Made by a program: the position numbers and the translations under genes | From: Amycolatopsis vancoresmycina | Lineage (GTDB): Bacteria; Actinomycetota; Actinomycetes; Mycobacteriales; Pseudonocardiaceae | Reading direction: 5' to 3' | Length of the DNA stretch: 64,000 bases | NCBI RefSeq assembly: GCF_000716785.1 | Contig: NZ_JNYY01000008.1 | Span: 248,001 to 312,000, forward strand | Notes under the pieces: model-generated | Database searches by the model: none | The model's input: the letters and a program-made list of their open reading frames with translations, nothing else | What the model was told of the DNA's origin: nothing | Part shown: positions 17,801 through 25,840 of the stretch, one piece after another | Position numbering within the stretch: the stretch's first letter is position 1 | Layout: the number at the start of each line of letters is the position of its first letter

Positions 17801-18739
17801 CATCGCCGCCGAGGCGCCGGCCCAGTCCGGGGCCGACAGCGCGCGGAGGGCGTCGTCCACGCCGCCGGCCGGCGCGTTCAGCACCGTCTCGACCATCCGG
17901 GCCCGGCTCTGCGCCTGCGTGCCCTCCGCGATCGCCGCGAAGTCGCGCTGCAGCGTGTCGCCCGCCGCGGAGCGGAAGTCGACCAGCCGGTCGGCGAGCC
18001 GCAGCTCGGCGGCGCGCAGCGTGGCCAGCTCGCTCGGGCTCAGCGCGGCGCGGCCGATGCCGTAGGAGACCAGGGCCTGGCTGAGCGACACCTGCTCGCC
18101 GGCGACCAGCAGTTCGTGCAGGCCGGCGGGGGTGCCGCCGAGGGTGCCGTCGCCGGCGCCCGCGGTGACCGCGGTGTCGAGGCTGATCAGGGAGCCGGTG
18201 AGGGCGGCGTACGCCGAGATGGCCTGGGCCGGGTCGAGCTGGCCGCCGTCGACCTGGCGGCGGAGGAAGCCGAGGTTGCCGAGCTGCGCCGTGGCCGCGC
18301 CCGCGGCACCGGACACGCCGGGCTCGGTTTCGGCGGCGCGGGCCTGCTCGGCGGTGAACGGGCCGATCGCGGCGTCCGTCGCCGTGCGCGCCGCGGCCAG
18401 CTCGGGGGTGCCGCCGACGGTGCCCGCGGTCAGCATGGCCGAGGTGACCGTGCGCTCCTGCTGCAGCGCGCCGGTGAGGGCGCGCACGCCGCCGCCGAGC
18501 GCGACGAGCCGGTCGAGCCGCTGGTACTCGCCCGAGCGGCCGACCTGCGCGGCGATCGTCGTGATGCCCAGCACCAGTGCCAGGACGATGGGCACGACCG
18601 TGACGGCCGAAAGCTTGACGGGCAGGCTCCAGTCGCGCCACTGCACGAGCGCGTGCCACACGGCCTTCCCCTTGGACCGCCGGGGCGCTCGGCCGAGCAG
18701 TTCCCCGACGGGCACCTGACCTTCTCCTGCAACGGTCAC
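14843..18739 (-). CDS. cvnA: Conservon sensor histidine kinase-like protein CvnA with nitrate/nitrite-sensing domain
   Basis: This is a 1,298-residue membrane sensor. A first membrane helix (about 42-63), an extracytoplasmic NIT-type sensing region, a second helix (about 350-375), a HAMP linker, a DHp-like segment with LFQLDHLATRMRRNNEN, and an HATPase_c domain (about 546-650) are followed by about 600 disordered residues rich in Pro, Gln and Gly. The tail holds two copies of an AGLPRRRRGEQLLPGSA module, each followed by an RxRLxxFQQGxxRGR segment. I chose GTG 18739 because GGGAG precedes it; the in-frame extension to 18949 has no site. It starts the cvnABCD operon. Confidence 0.9.
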   Translation of the reverse strand: MTVAGEGQVPVGELLGRAPRRSKGKAVWHALVQWRDWSLPVKLSAVTVVPIVLALVLGITTIAAQVGRSGEYQRLDRLVALGGGVRALTGALQQERTVTSAMLTAGTVGGTPELAAARTATDAAIGPFTAEQARAAETEPGVSGAAGAATAQLGNLGFLRRQVDGGQLDPAQAISAYAALTGSLISLDTAVTAGAGDGTLGGTPAGLHELLVAGEQVSLSQALVSYGIGRAALSPSELATLRAAELRLADRLVDFRSAAGDTLQRDFAAIAEGTQAQSRARMVETVLNAPAGGVDDALRALSAPDWAGASAAMRTQIGQVADRLGGAASATAAQLVDESSSGAGLLAVLLFAAMVLAVAVVFLITRQLLRSLKVLRRSALDVAETALPEAVRNIQEGRAQGTDVRPVPVHTDDEVGEVARAFDKVHHQALRLATEQAAMRTGYGSVFVNLSRRSQSLVQRQLQLIEQLERDEEDADQLATLFQLDHLATRMRRNNENLMVLSGAEPGRRSGKPVGTTDMLRAAVSEIEQYQRVQVQPPPPARIVGYAASDLMRLVAELLDNATAFSAPETSVTVASRLGEDGSLNIDILDKGIGMNEAEVAEANTRLTEAGSVDLVTSRRMGLFVVGRLASRHRIGVSLHGGKDIVGVRATVVVPAELVMPVTDGPVTGPIGALQQHPASPAAGNQLPRRPVNGTTRPRPLVPPQPAMGEERWPSASDLAGLSGVRPPSDLEISGTALFAPIPKDDDVPPQRPALPPVPAVLPLPQQPPRADDLPAGKDLFTANETTLSDWWQEATAGQEPPPPAPAPDRSETTPIFDEMLSAWFREDKPAVSEEEPPAASASEEVPPEERRSWDFASDENFRTVQERTKAEPTAFTEAGLPRRRRGEQLLPGSATPAPAQLPQPAPPSPDLPVRDPADVRSRLSNFQQGVTRGRRQTRQARQAAAQRPKPVQSGQPVQGLGTAQSAGAVEPEKQAAAPGPGTTETAGLHGAVQDSGPAQQAEASEQQAAETPQPGRQGAAEVPQSGQHRNGLPQPEAAQSNGLPQRGGLGDGLSQPSGQAAAEAAQSNGLPQRGGLGDGLSQPVGSPPGGLPQPRPQANGLPQPALRGDIFAAGLQPPAGGEQPAATGATEQADEADAQPTALPKRSGGLPQPSHREPPTVFHESGQLPVPNGRPAGPPSSLPSRKPPETPAPRQEESAVEATAEWTFGPDDGWRAVQAVSQSTPATFTSAGLPRRRRGEQLLPGSAGPSTGATAPRPQRDAHDVRGRLRSFQQGIERGRHRTAQAAETNHETLEGE
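15489..15631. repeat. 81-bp-period direct repeat inside cvnA
   Basis: Two 62-bp copies (15489-15550 and 15570-15631) differ at a single visible base. They encode repeated SNGLPQRGGLGDGLSQP segments in the disordered tail. Near-identity points to recent duplication or slippage. Confidence 0.85.
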
Positions 18740-19732
18740 GTGAGTGACTCCCTGTCCGGCGTCATGGATCCGCGTCGGCGGCGCGGCGTCCCGGTTCGCA
18801 GCGGGCCGGCGGACGGCCGTGCCGCCCCTGCCCTGCCGCTTCCCCGGCGCCCTCGCTCGTCCCCGGCCGCCCCGCCGTCCGCGCGCCCGGCACCGGGCAG
18901 GCACCGTCCCGCCGCCCCGTGCCCGGGACTCTGCACGTGCATGTCGCAAGTTGCGTTGTGCACGGTGATCGAGATCAACTTTATCGGTGCCAATCGATCG
19001 CTGCGGTCAGCTGGGCCAAAGAATCGTACCCCCGATGCCCGGACGGTCAATTTTCTTCCCCACTCGCCCGCTGACCTGCGAAAAGTGCTTTCGCGGCCGG
19101 ACCGGGACGGCACCATTCCCCCTTGCCGGCCCCGAAGCGGGAATTCCGGTTACCGGACGCGGGGGCCAGGAGCATCCGGTCGTCACCCGATTAGCCCAGA
19201 CAGGGTAGCAGCGTCCCTCGGACGATCTACACTCCGTACCACCAACGGGTGGGTCAAGGCTCAAGGTGTGCCCGATGTTGTGGCGTTGCGCGCCGCTATC
19301 CCACGACCCGGTGATTTCTGACAGAACATCGCCCTGACCAGTGGATCTTCGTCGCCCGACCCCCGTCCGGGGACACCGACGGGTTGGCCACGACTCCCCT
19401 TTTGACTACATTGCGTAACCAGCTTACCGAGCCCTTGCTATTCGTTAGCCCGTTCGTCGTAGCGAATAGCGAAGACAACAACGCGGCGTCACAATTCTTT
19501 TCCCATTGCCGAGGTGCTCCCCCACCCTTCTCGGCGACCGGCGCATTCGACGCTTTCGACAGGAAAACGAATACCGCCCGGGCGCTGCGCCCCGGCCGGT
19601 CCGGCCGCCTTCGGCATCGGCCGGATGGCGTAGTTACGATGTGCCCTCGCAGTCCGCAAGGGCGGCCGGGCGCACCTGCACACACAGGCGCCCGGGGTCC
19701 GCCGCCACGGAGGCACTCTGCCGGAGGCACCC
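18740..19732. other. Long non-coding stretch between cvnA and the actP operon
   Basis: About 990 bp show no convincing gene on either strand. The open frames present lack ribosome-binding sites or recognisable products. The stretch separates two divergent operons. Around 19380-19500 it is AT-richer, with an inverted repeat. A TACGAT-type -10 near 19635 could drive the DUF485-actP operon. A regulatory RNA cannot be excluded. Confidence 0.5.
19437..19470. repeat. Inverted repeat GCTATTCG-N18-CGAATAGC
   Basis: Perfect 8-bp arms at 19437-19444 and 19463-19470 lie within an AT-richer part of the long intergenic region. Two-turn spacing suggests a regulator site for the acetate-uptake operon. Confidence 0.4.
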
Positions 19733-20170
19733 ATGTACGACGTAGCGCGGCCATCGCCGGGCAACGCCCTCGAGGAGACCGGCGTGATGCCGGCCCTGTT
19801 CCCCGGGGACGGACCCACCGGTCCCCCGCCCCACCGGGCCGCCGCCCGCACCGGCCCCGACTACCCCGCGATCCAGGCCAGCCCCGAGTTCGCCTCGCTG
19901 CGCCGCCGGTTCCGCGGCTTCGTCTTCCCGATGAGCTTCGCCTTCTTCGCCTGGTACATGACGTACGTGCTGCTGGCCGCCTACGCGCACGACTTCATGA
20001 GCCGCAAGGTCTTCGGCCAGGTCAACGTCGGCATCGTGCTCGGCATCGGCCAGTTCGCCAGCACCGCGCTGGTCACCTGGCTCTACCTGCGCTACGCGCG
20101 CCGCCGGCTCGACCCGCGCATCGCCGAGCTGCGCGCCCGCGCGGGCCTGCCGGACGGGGCGCGCCGGTGA
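19733..20170 (+). CDS. DUF485 membrane protein, ActP partner
   Basis: This 145-residue protein has a soluble N-terminus and two membrane helices (FVFPMSFAFFAWYMTYVLLAAYA and VGIVLGIGQFASTALVTWLYL). This is the DUF485 layout (YjcH-like). DUF485 genes regularly precede acetate permease genes, as here, with a GTGA overlap at 20167. Start ATG 19733 has a GGAGG site 5 nt upstream. An auxiliary role in ActP insertion or stability is inferred. Confidence 0.9.
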   Translation: MYDVARPSPGNALEETGVMPALFPGDGPTGPPPHRAAARTGPDYPAIQASPEFASLRRRFRGFVFPMSFAFFAWYMTYVLLAAYAHDFMSRKVFGQVNVGIVLGIGQFASTALVTWLYLRYARRRLDPRIAELRARAGLPDGARR

Positions 20171-21759
20171 CCGCCCTCGCCGCGGGCGGGGTGCCCGCCA
20201 GCGACCCGATCGTCAACACGGCCGTGTTCGCCCTGTTCGTCGCGATCACGCTGTACGTCGTCTACCGGGCCGGCGCCCGGAACTCCTCGACGGCGGACTA
20301 CTACGCCGCGGGCAGCGCGTTCACCGGCCGCCAGAACGGCATCGCCCTCTCCGGCGACTTCCTGTCCGCCGCGTCCTTCCTCGGCATCGCCGGCGCCATC
20401 GCGATCCACGGCTACGACGGGTTCCTCTACTCGATCGGCTTCCTCGTCGCCTGGCTGGTCGACCTGCTGCTGATCGCCGAACTGCTGCGCAACACCGGCC
20501 GCTTCACGATGGGCGACGTGCTGAGCTTCCGGATGAAGCAGCGCCCGGTCCGCGCGGCCGCGGCGACGTCGACCCTGGTCGTCTCCTTCTTCTACATGCT
20601 GGCGCAGATGGCGGGCGCCGGCGGCCTGGTCGCGCTGCTGCTGAACGTCCACTCCAAGCTCGGCCAGGCGCTGGTGATCGGCGTCGTCGGGCTGGTCATG
20701 GTGCTCTACGTGCTGGTCGGCGGGATGAAGGGCACCACGTGGGTGCAGATCATCAAGGCCACCATCCTGCTGCTGTGCGGCGCGCTGCTGACGGTGTTCC
20801 TGTTCGGCAAGTTCGGCTTCTCCTTCTCGAACCTGCTCTCCTCCGCGGCGCAGAACAGCCCGCTCGGCGACAAGCTGCTCGAACCGGGCGGCTCGTACGG
20901 CAAGAACGACACGACCAAGCTCGACTTCGTGTCGCTGGCACTGGCGCTGGTGCTCGGTGCGGCGGCCCTGCCGCACGTGCTGATGCGCTTCTACACGGTG
21001 CCGAATTCGCGCGAGGCGCGGCGGAGCGTCGTCTGGGCGACGGCGTGCATGTTCCTCTTCTACCTGTGCACGCTGGTGATCGGCTTCGGCGCGGCCGCGC
21101 TGGTCGGCGCGGACGAGATCAAGAGCGCGCCGGGCGGCGAGAACTCCGCGGCGCCGCTGCTGGCCCTGCACGTGGGCGGGACGCTGCTGCTGGGCGTCAT
21201 CGCGGCGGTGGCGTTCGCGACGATCCTCGCGGTGGTGGCCGGGCTGACGATCACCGCGTCGGCTTCGTTCGCCCACGACGTCTACGCCAACATCTTCAAG
21301 CACGGCAAGGCCGAGCCGGCCGACGAGGTCCGGGTGGCGCGGCTGACCGCGATCGCGGTCGGGGTGCTGGCCATCGCGGGCGGCGTGCTGGCGAACGGGC
21401 AGAACATCGCGTTCCTGGTGGCCCTGGCGTTCGCCGTGGCGGCCTCGGCGAACCTGTCGACGCTGCTGTACTCGTTGTTCTGGAAGCGGTTCAACACGAC
21501 CGGCACGCTGTGGGGCATCTACGGCGGCCTGATCGCGTGCCTGCTACTGGTGCTCTTCTCGCCGGTCGTCTCCGGTTCGCCGGACTCGATCTTCAAGGGC
21601 GTCGACTTCGCCTGGTTCCCGCTCAAGAACCCGGGGCTGGTCTCGATCCCGTTCTCGTTCCTGTGCGGGTTCGTCGGCACGCTCGTGGGCCGGCCGAAGG
21701 CGGACCCGGAGAAGCAGGCCGAGATGGAAGTCCGTTCGATGACCGGGATCGGCAGCTGA
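20167..21759 (+). CDS. actP: Cation/acetate symporter ActP (sodium:solute symporter family)
   Basis: This 530-residue protein has about 13 hydrophobic segments and the SSS-family core: STADYYAAGSAFTGRQNGIALSGDFLSAASFLG, then GTTWVQIIKA. It imports acetate and similar short monocarboxylates with a cation. Start GTG 20167 overlaps the DUF485 stop. It lies in the cytoplasmic membrane. No acetyl-CoA synthetase gene is adjacent in the window. Confidence 0.92.
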   Translation: MTALAAGGVPASDPIVNTAVFALFVAITLYVVYRAGARNSSTADYYAAGSAFTGRQNGIALSGDFLSAASFLGIAGAIAIHGYDGFLYSIGFLVAWLVDLLLIAELLRNTGRFTMGDVLSFRMKQRPVRAAAATSTLVVSFFYMLAQMAGAGGLVALLLNVHSKLGQALVIGVVGLVMVLYVLVGGMKGTTWVQIIKATILLLCGALLTVFLFGKFGFSFSNLLSSAAQNSPLGDKLLEPGGSYGKNDTTKLDFVSLALALVLGAAALPHVLMRFYTVPNSREARRSVVWATACMFLFYLCTLVIGFGAAALVGADEIKSAPGGENSAAPLLALHVGGTLLLGVIAAVAFATILAVVAGLTITASASFAHDVYANIFKHGKAEPADEVRVARLTAIAVGVLAIAGGVLANGQNIAFLVALAFAVAASANLSTLLYSLFWKRFNTTGTLWGIYGGLIACLLLVLFSPVVSGSPDSIFKGVDFAWFPLKNPGLVSIPFSFLCGFVGTLVGRPKADPEKQAEMEVRSMTGIGS

Positions 21760-21777
21760 CCCCCTGGACGGCCTGCG

Positions 21778-22332
21778 TCACGCGCGCAGGCCGTCCAGGA
21801 TCACGGTCAGCACCAGCTTGCCCTCCGCCGGGCTGCAGTTGCGCACCGCCATCCCCGCGCCGTGCCCGAGCCGGAGCACGTCCGGTGCCGAGATGTCCGG
21901 CCGGATCAGGCCCGCGGCTCCCTCGACGAGCACCCCGACCGCTTCGCGCAGCCGTTTCTGGCAGTACTGGAAGGTCTCCGAGCCCGAGTCGATCGATTCC
22001 TTGAGCAGCATCGCCAGCTTGTACCGCTCCACGACCCAGGTGACCTGCTCCCCCAGCCAGGTTTCCAGGGCGTCCCACGGCGGCAGTTCGCCGTGCAGGA
22101 CGATCGCGCGGTCGGCGAGCACCGTGATCTCTTCGCGGTAGACCGCTTCGAACAGCTTCTCCCGCGTCGGGAAGTGCCGGTAGAGCGTGCCGGCTCCGAC
22201 ACCCGCCTTCTTGGCGATGTCGTCGAGCGGCACGTCGGCGCCGTGCGTGGTGAAGAGCTCCCTCGCCGTCGCGACGATGCGCTCGTAGTTGCGCCTCGCG
22301 TCCGCCCGCATCGGACGCTCCGCATCCGGCAT
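21778..22332 (-). CDS. TetR-family repressor of the adjacent MFS exporter
   Basis: This 184-residue TetR regulator has the HTH RIVATARELFTTHGADVPLDDIAKKAGVGAGTLYRHFPTREKLF at residues 18-61. It diverges from the MFS transporter across a 133-bp gap containing three GGAGA-N3-TCTCC operators, which almost certainly bind it. It should repress itself and the exporter until a drug-like ligand binds. Confidence 0.92.
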   Translation of the reverse strand: MPDAERPMRADARRNYERIVATARELFTTHGADVPLDDIAKKAGVGAGTLYRHFPTREKLFEAVYREEITVLADRAIVLHGELPPWDALETWLGEQVTWVVERYKLAMLLKESIDSGSETFQYCQKRLREAVGVLVEGAAGLIRPDISAPDVLRLGHGAGMAVRNCSPAEGKLVLTVILDGLRA

Positions 22333-22353
22333 CCCGGCCTCCTCAGCTTCAAC

Positions 22354-22433
22354 CGGAGAGATTCTCCGAATTCACTTGCGCATCCGGAGACGCTCTCCAT
22401 ATTATCGCGTCGTACCAAGTGGAGAAACTCTCC
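22354..22433. promoter_or_regulatory. Three TetR operators GGAGA-N3-TCTCC
   Basis: Perfect inverted repeats lie at 22355-22367, 22386-22398 and 22421-22433, with centres 31 and 35 bp apart. They fill the promoter region shared by the TetR and MFS genes. Confidence 0.85.
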
Positions 22434-22465
22434 GCTTCTCTTCGCGCTCCTTGGGGGAGTATCCC

Positions 22466-23899
22466 TTGTCCCAGCAGACGCTCCACCCCGCGCCGGTGGC
22501 CGCGGTCCCGCGGCGCAGCGGCCTCGTCCTGGCGATCATCCTCACCTGTCAGCTCATGCTCGTCCTCGACGCGACGGTGATGAACGTCGCGCTCCCGCGC
22601 ATCCAGTCCGACCTGGGCTTCTCCGCCACCGGCCTGTCCTGGGTGATGACGGCCTACAGCCTGGTCTTCGGCGGCCTGCTGCTGCTCGGCGGCCGGGCGG
22701 GCGACCTGTTCGGCCGCCGGCGCATGTTCGTCGCGGGCATCGCCGTGTTCACCCTCGCTTCGCTGGCCGGCGGCCTGGCCGGCTCGGCCGCGCTGCTCAT
22801 CGCCGCCCGTGCCCTGCAGGGCGTCGGCGCCGCCATGGCCGGCCCGAGCACCCTGGCGCTCATCACGACGACGTTCACCGAGCCCAAGGCCCGCGTCCGC
22901 GCACTGGCGCTGTTCTCGGCGATGTCCAGCGGCGGCTTCGCGATCGGCCTGATCGTCGGCGGCCTGCTCACCGAGTGGTTCTCGTGGCGGGCCGCGCTGT
23001 TCATCAACGTCCCGTTCGGACTGGCGATCGCCGTGCTCGCCCCGCGGTTCGTGGCCGAACCCGAACGCCGCCGGGCGCACCTGGACCTCCCGGGCGCGAT
23101 CACCGGCACCCTGGGCGTCGGCGCGCTCGTGTTCGCCTTCACCCACGCGGCGTCCGACGGCTGGGGCAACCCGGTGACGCTCGGCTCGCTCGCCGCCGGC
23201 TTGGCACTGCTCGCCGGGTTCGTCGTCCTCGAAGCCCGCACCGCGCTGCCGCTGGTCCCGCTGCGGCTGTTCGCCGAACGCAACCGCAGCGCGGCCTACG
23301 TCAACTTCTTCCTCGCGCCGATGGCGATGATGTCGATGTTCTTCTTCCTGACCCAGTTCATGCAGGACATCCGGCACTTCGCCGCGCTGGCCACCGGGTT
23401 CGCGTTCCTGCCGATGGCGGCGCTGATCTTCACGATGAGCCGCCTGGTGCCGCGCCTGCTCCCCCGCTACGGCCCGAAGCCGCTGGCCCTGACCGGCTCG
23501 GTGCTGATGGTGGCCGGCGTCGGCTGGCTAGCGCTGCTCACCACCGACAGCACATACTTGCCGGCACTGCTGGGGCCGCTGCTGCTGATGGGCCTGGGCG
23601 GCGGGCTGGCGTTCGCGCCGCTGAACGTGATCATCATGGCCACCGTGCCGCCCGAGGACGCGGGCGCCGCCGGCGGCGTGCTGCAGACGATGCAGCAGGT
23701 CGGCAGCACGCTGGGGCTGGCCGTGCTGGTGACGGTGTTCGGCTCGGCGACCCGGTCGGCGGCCGCGGCGGGCACCACCGGACCACAGCTGGTGGTCGAC
23801 GGCATGACGTCGGCGTTCTCGACGGCCGCGGTGATCGCGGCCGGCACGGTCCTGGTGGCGCTGACGTTCCGCCGCGCTACAGCTTCTGCCCGGCCTTGA
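22466..23899 (+). CDS. MFS drug exporter, DHA2 (EmrB/QacA) family
   Basis: This 477-residue protein is predicted to have 14 membrane helices. Family marks are the LDATVMNVALPRI motif in helix 1, GGRAGDLFGRRRMF between helices 2 and 3, and LLIAARALQGVGAAM. It should export hydrophobic compounds using the proton gradient. The start appears to be TTG 22466, with GGGGGAG 6 nt upstream; no ATG or GTG fits the family N-terminus. The 3' end overlaps the convergent DUF3817 gene by 23 bp. Confidence 0.9.
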   Translation: MSQQTLHPAPVAAVPRRSGLVLAIILTCQLMLVLDATVMNVALPRIQSDLGFSATGLSWVMTAYSLVFGGLLLLGGRAGDLFGRRRMFVAGIAVFTLASLAGGLAGSAALLIAARALQGVGAAMAGPSTLALITTTFTEPKARVRALALFSAMSSGGFAIGLIVGGLLTEWFSWRAALFINVPFGLAIAVLAPRFVAEPERRRAHLDLPGAITGTLGVGALVFAFTHAASDGWGNPVTLGSLAAGLALLAGFVVLEARTALPLVPLRLFAERNRSAAYVNFFLAPMAMMSMFFFLTQFMQDIRHFAALATGFAFLPMAALIFTMSRLVPRLLPRYGPKPLALTGSVLMVAGVGWLALLTTDSTYLPALLGPLLLMGLGGGLAFAPLNVIIMATVPPEDAGAAGGVLQTMQQVGSTLGLAVLVTVFGSATRSAAAAGTTGPQLVVDGMTSAFSTAAVIAAGTVLVALTFRRATASARP

Positions 23900-24218
23900 C
23901 CTTGTGCGTCACCCGGCGCTCGACGAGGAACGAGACGAACGGGACGCACCCGGCGAGCAGGACGAGCACGGTGCCCTTGATCGACCAGCGGGCCTTGATC
24001 GCCAGATCGATGGTCAGCACCAGGTAGATCATGTAGAGGACGCCGTGGATCGGCGAGTAGACGGCCGACGGCGTCGGGTTGTCGAAGCCGTACCGCAGCA
24101 CCATCACGAAGCAGAGGCCGAGCAGGCCGACACCGGTGACGTAGGCGGCGGTGCGGAACCGGACGAGCGGGCCGTCGAGCGGCACCGCGGTCCGGGCGCC
24201 TTCGGTGCTGGTGGTCAT
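23877..24218 (-). CDS. DUF3817 integral membrane protein
   Basis: This 113-residue DUF3817 protein has three predicted membrane helices: FRTAAYVTGVGLLGLCFVMVL, then SPIHGVLYMIYLVLTIDLAI and GTVLVLLAGCVPFVSFLVERR. Family members are small actinobacterial membrane proteins without a known activity. It follows another small membrane protein gene by 13 nt, suggesting an operon. Confidence 0.85.
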   Translation of the reverse strand: MTTSTEGARTAVPLDGPLVRFRTAAYVTGVGLLGLCFVMVLRYGFDNPTPSAVYSPIHGVLYMIYLVLTIDLAIKARWSIKGTVLVLLAGCVPFVSFLVERRVTHKVKAGQKL

Positions 24219-24231
24219 CGGATCGTCGTCC

Positions 24232-24621
24232 TCACTCTGCGGCCTGCTGGTCGCGGGCGTTGAGCTCGCGCAGGTAACGGTTGTACGCGGCCAGCTCCTC
24301 GTCCTCGTCCGTGACGGTGGTGTCCGGGCGGGGACGCGGAGCGGGCACCTCGGCGACGGGAGCCGGCGCTTCGGGGGCGGGTTCGGCCTCCGCCTTCTGG
24401 CGCAGCTTGCGGATCCGCCAGAACATGAAGGCCGGGAAGAGCCCGAACAGCGGCCACTGCAGGACGTAGCCGAGGTTCTGGAAGGTGCCGTTCGCGGAGG
24501 TGAAGCGGTCCCACTGCCACCAGGCGAGCCCGCAGCAGACGAGCAGGCTCACCAGGCAGGTCGCGAAGATCGCGATCCGCCGTCCCCACGGGGAGGCAGC
24601 CGGTGGCGGGGAAGCTGGCAC
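24232..24621 (-). CDS. Small conserved actinobacterial membrane protein
   Basis: This 129-residue protein has two membrane helices (IAIFATCLVSLLVCCGLAWWQW and LGYVLQWPLFGLFPAFMFWRI) and a charged, proline-rich cytosolic tail with DEDEELAAYNRYL. That layout is conserved next to DUF3817 genes. GTG 24621 lies 6 nt after a TAGCGT box, consistent with a leaderless mRNA. The function is unknown. Confidence 0.75.
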   Translation of the reverse strand: MPASPPPAASPWGRRIAIFATCLVSLLVCCGLAWWQWDRFTSANGTFQNLGYVLQWPLFGLFPAFMFWRIRKLRQKAEAEPAPEAPAPVAEVPAPRPRPDTTVTDEDEELAAYNRYLRELNARDQQAAE

Positions 24622-24694
24622 GCCCCGACGCTAGCACTGGGCACCTGAGAGACGACGCCCGACCGCGGCGCGGGTGGCCCGGCCCACCCCGAAG

Positions 24695-24747
24695 GTCGCG
24701 AATGACTCATTCGGGACTTCCGACGTCCCGAATGAGTCATTCGCGAC
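24695..24747. repeat. Perfect 23-bp inverted repeat containing AATGANTCATT cores
   Basis: Arms at 24695-24717 and 24725-24747 are perfectly complementary around a 7-nt loop. Each arm contains an AATGACTCATT or AATGAGTCATT core. It lies downstream of the transglycosylase gene and could end its transcript. I recall similar palindromes scattered in Amycolatopsis genomes; this is not verifiable here. Confidence 0.8.
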
Positions 24748-24795
24748 ATCTGCCCTCACCGCGCTCGCGCGAGGTCACCACGGAAGGCGGGGACC

Positions 24796-25716
24796 TCAGC
24801 CCTGCTTGCGCACCGACTGCGCCGCCTTGGCGTACCCGTCCGCCAAGCCGAACACCTTCTGCGCGTACTCCGTCGAGTTGTTGTACGAGAGGATCCCCGC
24901 CCACCAGCCGCTCGGGCTCGCCATGTCGCGGCCGCCCGCGCACAGGTAGCGCGCCGCCGCCAGGGCTGCGTCGTCGATCTGCTGGGGGTCGCCGAGGCCG
25001 TCGCCGTTGCCGTCGGAGGCCCACTTGCGCCACGTGCTCGGGATGAACTGCATCGGGCCCACCGCGCGGTCCACGCCCGCGTCGCCGTCGTAGCGGCCGC
25101 CGTCGGTGTCGCCGATCGCCTGCACGCCCGCCGAGCCGTCCAGCGGGACGCCGATGATCGGCTTGGACGGGCGGCCGTCCGCGCCGAGGACCGCGCCCGC
25201 GTATTGGCCGTGGTTGGACTCGATGCGGCCGATGCCCGCCAGGGTCGCCCACGAGATCTTGCAGGACGGCTGGTCCGCGCGCATCGCCAGCTCGGCGTTG
25301 CCGTAGGCCTGCATCGCCCGGGCCGGGACGCCGGTGACCGCGGCGACCTGGGCCGCCCACTGCGTCAGCGTGGCCGGGCCCGTCTCTCGCGGGCGGGCCT
25401 GCTGCGGCGATGTCTGCTGCTCGGCCCCGCCCGCCACGGCTCCACCGGCCGGGGCGACCGAGCCCGGGCGGACGTCGGCCGCCTTGACCTGCAGGGCGGG
25501 GATTTCGGTGGTCGTCGGGCTCGCTTCCGGCGTGGCCGCGCGGGTGACGAGCCAGATCCCGCCGCCGGCCACGGCCAGCACGGCGAGGACCACGATCAGC
25601 CGGGTGAGCACGGCCACACCCCCGGAGCGCGGCGCCGGTGCCGGTGCGGCGGGGGCGGCTTCCTCGGCGTCGGCGCCGATCGGGTCGTCCTCGGTCTTTC
25701 CGGTCCTGGTGCGCAC
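24796..25716 (-). CDS. Membrane-anchored lytic murein transglycosylase
   Basis: This 306-residue protein has one N-terminal membrane helix (VLTRLIVVLAVLAVAGGGIWLV, about 35-56), a disordered periplasm-facing linker, and a C-terminal SLT-like lysozyme domain. The catalytic Glu is likely in GIGRIESNHGQY. The VGPMQFIPSTWRKWASDGNGDG block with its calcium-like DGNGDG loop is typical of actinobacterial SLT_2 proteins. It cleaves peptidoglycan glycan strands during wall remodelling. GTG 25716 follows GGAGG. Confidence 0.9.
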   Translation of the reverse strand: MRTRTGKTEDDPIGADAEEAAPAAPAPAPRSGGVAVLTRLIVVLAVLAVAGGGIWLVTRAATPEASPTTTEIPALQVKAADVRPGSVAPAGGAVAGGAEQQTSPQQARPRETGPATLTQWAAQVAAVTGVPARAMQAYGNAELAMRADQPSCKISWATLAGIGRIESNHGQYAGAVLGADGRPSKPIIGVPLDGSAGVQAIGDTDGGRYDGDAGVDRAVGPMQFIPSTWRKWASDGNGDGLGDPQQIDDAALAAARYLCAGGRDMASPSGWWAGILSYNNSTEYAQKVFGLADGYAKAAQSVRKQG

Positions 25717-25840
25717 GAAACTCCGGTCCTCCAGCGTGGTGTCGACGAACTGTCAACGAGCCCGCGCAGGTTAGCGTTACGCGGGCCGTCCCGATCGTCT
25801 CACCTCACCGGGTCACCCGGCCGGGTGGAAAACCGTCTCG

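Noticed and set aside
13078..18739. Conservon as a novel signalling system
   Set aside because: The four-gene order CvnA-B-C-D is a known conserved actinobacterial system; only the tail repeats are unusual.
14864..19321. 1,485-codon plus-strand open frame opposite cvnA
   Set aside because: It is antisense to the well-supported CvnA kinase and made of repetitive Arg/Ala/Gly with no recognisable domain.
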